DNA of 64,000 bases from an uncultured Syntrophobacterales bacterium (lineage in GTDB: Bacteria; Desulfobacterota; Syntrophia; Syntrophales; UBA5619), in contig CAIYSL010000119.1 in the NCBI GenBank assembly GCA_903928915.1, positions 62,001 to 126,000 of the forward strand. The letters are read 5' to 3'. Below are positions 60,914 through 64,000 of this stretch, in pieces; position 1 is the stretch's first letter, and the number at the start of each line of letters is the position of its first letter. The position numbers were made by a program, and so were the translations under genes. Below the pieces are notes generated by a model, which did not search any database, was not told where the DNA came from, and was given only the letters and a program-made list of their open reading frames with translations.

Positions 60914-61695
60914 GGTTTCCTCTCTTCTTCCTTGTTCTGATGCAGCAAGACGTTAATCTTCCTGGTCTGCTTCCTTTTCTGGGGGGTTTCCGGGTCCGGC
61001 GGGAGCGGCTCTTCGATGATCAGCCGGTCGCTCAGGATCGAGACGACCCGCCCGCCGTTCGGGCCGATATGCGTCCCCACAACCAGGGGATAGCTCTTCT
61101 TGGCCGCATCGTCTTTCACGATCGCCATGCGCTGCTTGTCGTCGCCGGCGATCCCGACGAGGCGAAACTTGCCGATCTCCGCCTGCTGGAGCGGAGAGAT
61201 GGGGCGTTTCCCCTGGGCCGCCTTCCGCAGCTCCTCTTCCTTTGCCCTTCTTTCCTTCTCCTTCTTCACGGCAAGATCGACCTCGACGAAGGGCTGAAAG
61301 GGATCGCTCTTTCCGGCAGGGCTGTAGCTGTAGGATTGGGAAGGCGCCGGAACGGCGGCAGCGCCGGTAGCGGTCGCCGGAACAGCGGCAGCGCCGGGGG
61401 GGCCGGGTGCGGCGCCGGCGACGGGGGGTACCGGGGCCGCTGATACGGGGGACGTCGAGGCGCGTACGGCGGTCGCAGCAGCCGCCCCGGCGGCAGCCCC
61501 GGCAACGGCCCCTGCGGTTACCCCCGCGCCCGGTTGCGCAGCCGGCGCCGCGGGCGGAGGGGGTTTCACCTCGGCAGCCCGGGGAGACGACGGGGCGGCG
61601 CGCCCCTTGGACGGGACCCGGGCGTCCAGCCCGGCGACGAGGACGAGCGTAAGGCCCAGACAGGCAAACACTGCGAGCGCATTTCGTGTTTTCAT
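60910..61695 (-). CDS. pilP: Type IV pilus assembly protein PilP
   Basis: PilP, 261 aa, periplasmic protein linking the PilN/PilO complex to the PilQ secretin. N-terminal membrane/signal segment (residues ~5-22), a long Ala/Pro/Gly-rich linker (~28-115), then the PilP domain: SPAGKSDPFQPFVEVDLA, a charged helix, QAEIGKFRLVGIAGDDKQRM, YPLVVGTHIGPNGGRVVSIL and RLIIEEPLP. Many PilPs are lipoproteins; here VLVAGLDA has no Cys, so it would be membrane-anchored instead. ATG overlaps the pilO stop (ATGA), and its own stop overlaps pilQ. Confidence 0.9.
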   Translation of the reverse strand: MKTRNALAVFACLGLTLVLVAGLDARVPSKGRAAPSSPRAAEVKPPPPAAPAAQPGAGVTAGAVAGAAAGAAAATAVRASTSPVSAAPVPPVAGAAPGPPGAAAVPATATGAAAVPAPSQSYSYSPAGKSDPFQPFVEVDLAVKKEKERRAKEEELRKAAQGKRPISPLQQAEIGKFRLVGIAGDDKQRMAIVKDDAAKKSYPLVVGTHIGPNGGRVVSILSDRLIIEEPLPPDPETPQKRKQTRKINVLLHQNKEEERKP

Positions 61696-62366
61696 TTCTT
61701 CTTTTCCACGAACATGTAGGTCTTCACCGTACAGGAGGTCTTGACGATCCGTCCCCGCCCTTTCACATCCTGCGATTCCGCCATGGTGATATCCTCCACG
61801 TTGACGATGCGCGGAAGGCGGGCCACCTGTTCGAAGAAGGAAAGCGTGCTGTGGAACCCGCCGGTCAGCTGCACCTTGATGGGGATATCCTCGTAAAACT
61901 TTTCCGGCCCGGCCGGCTTCGGGGGCTGTCCCCCGGCAGGAGTTGCAGCCGGCGCAGGCGGCGCGGCCGGCGGCTTGACCGGTTTCGTCTCCGGGGTCTT
62001 CTTTTCCGGCGGCTTCGGTTCGAACAGCAGAAAGTTCACCCCTGCCTCCTTGCCGGAGAGCACTACCGAAGAGAGGAGCCCCGCGATCTCCCGCTCGTTG
62101 GGGAGCTTCTGCAGCGCCGTCGCGAACGCCTCCTTGAGTGCGTTGACCTCCTGGAGATGTTTGCTGAGCTGCGAGGCGGCCAGCTCCTTGTCCGCAACCT
62201 GCCGCTGCAGCTCGGCAAGTTTGGTGCCGAGGTCCATCTTCTGCGTCAGGAGGTCCGAGAGGAACAGCGTGTAGTAGAAATAGCCGATCAGGACGCACGC
62301 CAAGACCACCACCAGGATCTTCACCTTGGGGGAGAGTTTATTCAGCTCGTCAAAATTCATCGCCAT
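61692..62366 (-). CDS. pilO: Type IV pilus assembly protein PilO
   Basis: PilO, 224 aa, bitopic inner-membrane protein that pairs with PilN. One transmembrane helix at residues ~17-36 (VKILVVVLACVLIGYFYYTL), a periplasmic coiled coil (~45-90: KLAELQRQVADKELAASQLS), the PilO domain with NEREIAGLLSSVVLSGKEAG, and, after a Pro-rich insert, PIKVQLTGGFHSTLSFFEQV and RIVNVEDITM. The Pro/Ala insert in the middle of the domain (~125-155) is longer than usual. Start is three bases from the pilN stop, end overlaps pilP. Confidence 0.93.
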   Translation of the reverse strand: MAMNFDELNKLSPKVKILVVVLACVLIGYFYYTLFLSDLLTQKMDLGTKLAELQRQVADKELAASQLSKHLQEVNALKEAFATALQKLPNEREIAGLLSSVVLSGKEAGVNFLLFEPKPPEKKTPETKPVKPPAAPPAPAATPAGGQPPKPAGPEKFYEDIPIKVQLTGGFHSTLSFFEQVARLPRIVNVEDITMAESQDVKGRGRIVKTSCTVKTYMFVEKKK

Positions 62367-62369
62367 GGC

Positions 62370-62918
62370 TTACGCTTCCCGTTTTATGCCGCAGGTCAGG
62401 ATGAACTGCTGCAGTTTCGTGCCCGCCACGTCCTTTTCCCGCGAGACCACCAGATCGACCGTCTTGATGAACCATGCCTTCTCCAGGTTCTTCATGAACA
62501 GGGCCACGGTGCCGTTGTCCTTGGCGATGCCCTCGATGCGGAGCTCCTGCCCCGTTGCGACGATCTTCTCCAGCCACATCTCCTTCGCGGGGATGAGCGT
62601 GTTCAGCTCGTCGAGCATCCGCACCGGAAAGATCCGGTTCCCCTCCAGGGTGTTGATCACCCCCAGTTTCTGTTCGAGTTCCTTCTTGTCGCGCTTGATC
62701 CGGTCGATGTCGCCCACCTTCTTGTCGAGGACGGCCAGCCGGGCGTTCGCCTCGGCGATCTGCGTTTCGAGGCTGCCGACGCTCGCGGTAAAATAGACGT
62801 ACACCCCGACCAGCACCAGCAGGAAGAGGCACAGACTCCCTGCGTACAGGACGATCTGGCGCTGGATGCTCTCCTTCTTTTCCTTTTCCCGGTAGGGGAG
62901 AAGATTGATTCTGATCAT
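62370..62918 (-). CDS. pilN: Type IV pilus assembly protein PilN
   Basis: PilN, 182 aa. The cytoplasmic N-terminus MIRINLLPYREKEKKES contains the INLLP motif that binds PilM. One membrane helix follows (residues ~22-43) and then a periplasmic coiled coil and ferredoxin-like domain (LNTLIPAKEMWLEKIVATGQ, LRIEGIAKDNGTVALFMKNL). ATG 62918 has GAGAGGG 6 bases upstream; a GTG two codons earlier is possible. It lies about 80 bases after pilM. Confidence 0.93.
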   Translation of the reverse strand: MIRINLLPYREKEKKESIQRQIVLYAGSLCLFLLVLVGVYVYFTASVGSLETQIAEANARLAVLDKKVGDIDRIKRDKKELEQKLGVINTLEGNRIFPVRMLDELNTLIPAKEMWLEKIVATGQELRIEGIAKDNGTVALFMKNLEKAWFIKTVDLVVSREKDVAGTKLQQFILTCGIKREA

Positions 62919-62997
62919 GGGCACCCTCTCTCGAGGTCAGCGGCAAGAGCACGCCCGGATGGCTTGGCAGAAAATTCTTTCATTCCCGAAGCCTTCA

Positions 62998-64000
62998 TCA
63001 TTTATCTCCCAGCTTTCGCAAGGCAAGCCCCACACTGACGGCGGCAATCGGGCCGATGCCCTCAGCCGTTTCGTTCTCCAGGGCGCGCTTATCGACGGCG
63101 ATCTTCCGGAAGGGGTTGATGATCTCCGTCTCGATCCCCAGGCGTTGCGCCAGGTCGGAAGCGATGCCGGGAATCAGGGCGCCGCCGCCGGACAGGAGGA
63201 CGTGCTTGATGTTTTCCGCTCCGAAGGTGGAACGGAAGTAGTCCACCGAGCGCTCGACCTCGGAGCAGATGGAATCGGCATGGGCGATCATCCCTTCCCG
63301 GAAGGTCCTGCGCGTCTGCTCGTCGTCGCCGTACCCCTCTGTCAGGGCCTCCTCCGCCTTTTCCGCCGGGACTCCGAGATGCTGGGCGATCGCCTCCGTC
63401 ACGGAATTGACGCCGATGGTGAAATCCCGCGTGAATATCGAAACGCCGCCTTTTACGGCATTCAGGTTCGTGATGCTCGCCCCGACGTTGATCAGGATGT
63501 CCACGTCGGTCTCCTCGAAGTCATAATTCTCTTCGTACATGGTTTCGAGGGCAAAAGAATCCACGTCCACGATCGTCGGGATGAGGCCGGCCGCTTCGAT
63601 GACCTCGGTGTAGCCTTCGATGATCTCCTTTTTCGCCGCCACGAGCAGGACTTCCATCTGGGTGGGGTTGTAGGGGTTTTCACCGAGGATCTGACAGTCG
63701 TAATCCACCGTGGCCATGTCGTCGAAGGGCAGGTACTTTCCCGCCTCGTCATGGATGAGCTCGCGCAACTCCTGCTCGTCCATCTGGGCGATGGTGACCT
63801 TTTTCACGATTACGGCGTGCCCGGAGATGGAGGTGACGACCCTCTTCCGTTTGCACTTTGACTGTTTGAAGAGTTTCTTGATGGCTTGCGCCAAGAGCTC
63901 GGGCTCGGCAACGACGCCGTCGACGATCACCCCTTTGGCAAGGGGCAGGCGGGAAAAACGACTCAGGACACGCCCCTTGGAGGTATCCTGTATCTCTGCG
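62998..64000 (-). CDS. pilM: Type IV pilus assembly protein PilM (5' end cut by right edge)
   Basis: Actin-like cytoplasmic ATPase-fold protein PilM; about 333 C-terminal residues are visible and the frame runs open to base 64000. The first visible part is AEIQDTSKGRVLSRFSRLPL followed by GVIVDG. Then come VVTSISGHAVIVKKV, FDDMATVDYDCQIL, the nucleotide-binding-type NVGASITNLNAVKGGVSIFT and the conserved VLLSGGGALIPGIASDLAQR. It forms the cytoplasmic ring that binds the PilN tail. First of the pilMNOPQ operon in transcription order. Confidence 0.93.
   Translation of the reverse strand, partial: AEIQDTSKGRVLSRFSRLPLAKGVIVDGVVAEPELLAQAIKKLFKQSKCKRKRVVTSISGHAVIVKKVTIAQMDEQELRELIHDEAGKYLPFDDMATVDYDCQILGENPYNPTQMEVLLVAAKKEIIEGYTEVIEAAGLIPTIVDVDSFALETMYEENYDFEETDVDILINVGASITNLNAVKGGVSIFTRDFTIGVNSVTEAIAQHLGVPAEKAEEALTEGYGDDEQTRRTFREGMIAHADSICSEVERSVDYFRSTFGAENIKHVLLSGGGALIPGIASDLAQRLGIETEIINPFRKIAVDKRALENETAEGIGPIAAVSVGLALRKLGDK

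Noticed and set aside
1-64000. CRISPR arrays, tRNA or rRNA genes, intact insertion sequences, attachment sites
   Set aside because: Intergenic regions were read on both strands. No repeat-spacer pattern, cloverleaf-type sequence, rRNA segment or intact transposase was found. Only one decayed transposase is present.

Overview
The window is GC-rich and reads as part of a chromosome from a syntrophic or sulfate-reducer-related anaerobe of the Desulfobacterota, most like Syntrophales. This is inferred from gene content, not from a database search. Supporting features are several acyl-CoA ligases, a thiolase, a crotonase and acyl-CoA dehydrogenases; etfB-etfA beside a membrane Fe-S protein of the ETF:quinone oxidoreductase (DUF224) type; an acetyl-CoA synthetase; a four-subunit 2-oxoacid:ferredoxin oxidoreductase; LPS genes (waaA, O-antigen ligase); and type IV pilus genes. 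The cell is Gram-negative and probably degrades fatty acids or aromatic-derived acyl-CoAs.

Layout. 1-1.7 kb: an O-antigen ligase cut by the left edge and a DUF2147 protein. 2.0-5.7 kb (+): an unusual acyl-CoA ligase, a thiolase and a crotonase, closed by a terminator. 5.8-8.4 kb: an AT-richer membrane/TPR gene beside a decayed IS4-type transposase, probably acquired DNA. 8.5-16.9 kb (-): acetyl-CoA synthetase, etfB, etfA, the ETF:quinone oxidoreductase-like protein and a long-chain acyl-CoA ligase, the core of fatty-acid activation and electron disposal. 17.6-19.2 kb: a porin behind a long structured leader. 19.5-26.8 kb: fmdB-like, hflX and a glycan/membrane glycosyltransferase run, then an SDR. 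27-30.3 kb: a 2-oxoacid:ferredoxin oxidoreductase operon preceded by what looks like a Leu-codon attenuation leader. 30.4-36.8 kb (-): waaA, whose end lies in a large palindrome, then a hydroxyacid dehydrogenase, a TctCAB transporter and a broken malate/lactate dehydrogenase gene. 36.9-44.6 kb (+): a cytochrome c, rpe, and then a co-directional set of acyl-CoA dehydrogenase, ketopantoate-reductase-like protein, solute-binding protein, reductive-dehalogenase-like protein and amidohydrolase. 44.6-46.9 kb (-): nitronate monooxygenase-like protein and acyl-CoA dehydrogenase. 47-54.9 kb: housekeeping genes (NYN nuclease-like, holA, LOG, rpsU, hisC, lipoyl/octanoyl transferase, gcvH, Xaa-Pro peptidase, TPR and DUF2845 proteins). 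55-64 kb (-): pilM-N-O-P-Q followed by two lipoproteins built from fibronectin type III modules; pilM is cut by the right edge.

How the parts work together. Ligases activate acids to CoA esters; acyl-CoA dehydrogenases, the crotonase and the thiolase oxidise them; EtfAB carries the electrons to the membrane protein and quinone; acetyl-CoA synthetase links acetate and acetyl-CoA. The oxidoreductase at 27-30 kb couples 2-oxoacids to ferredoxin.

The most interesting observations are the attenuator with leader peptide at 27.1-27.3 kb, a non-ATG (ATC) start for hflX, an acyl-CoA ligase lacking its catalytic C-terminal lysine motif, a soluble reductive-dehalogenase-like protein in a small catabolic run, a palindrome that supplies the waaA stop codon, and the FN3 lipoproteins tied to the pilus operon. 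No tRNA, rRNA, CRISPR array or intact insertion sequence was found.
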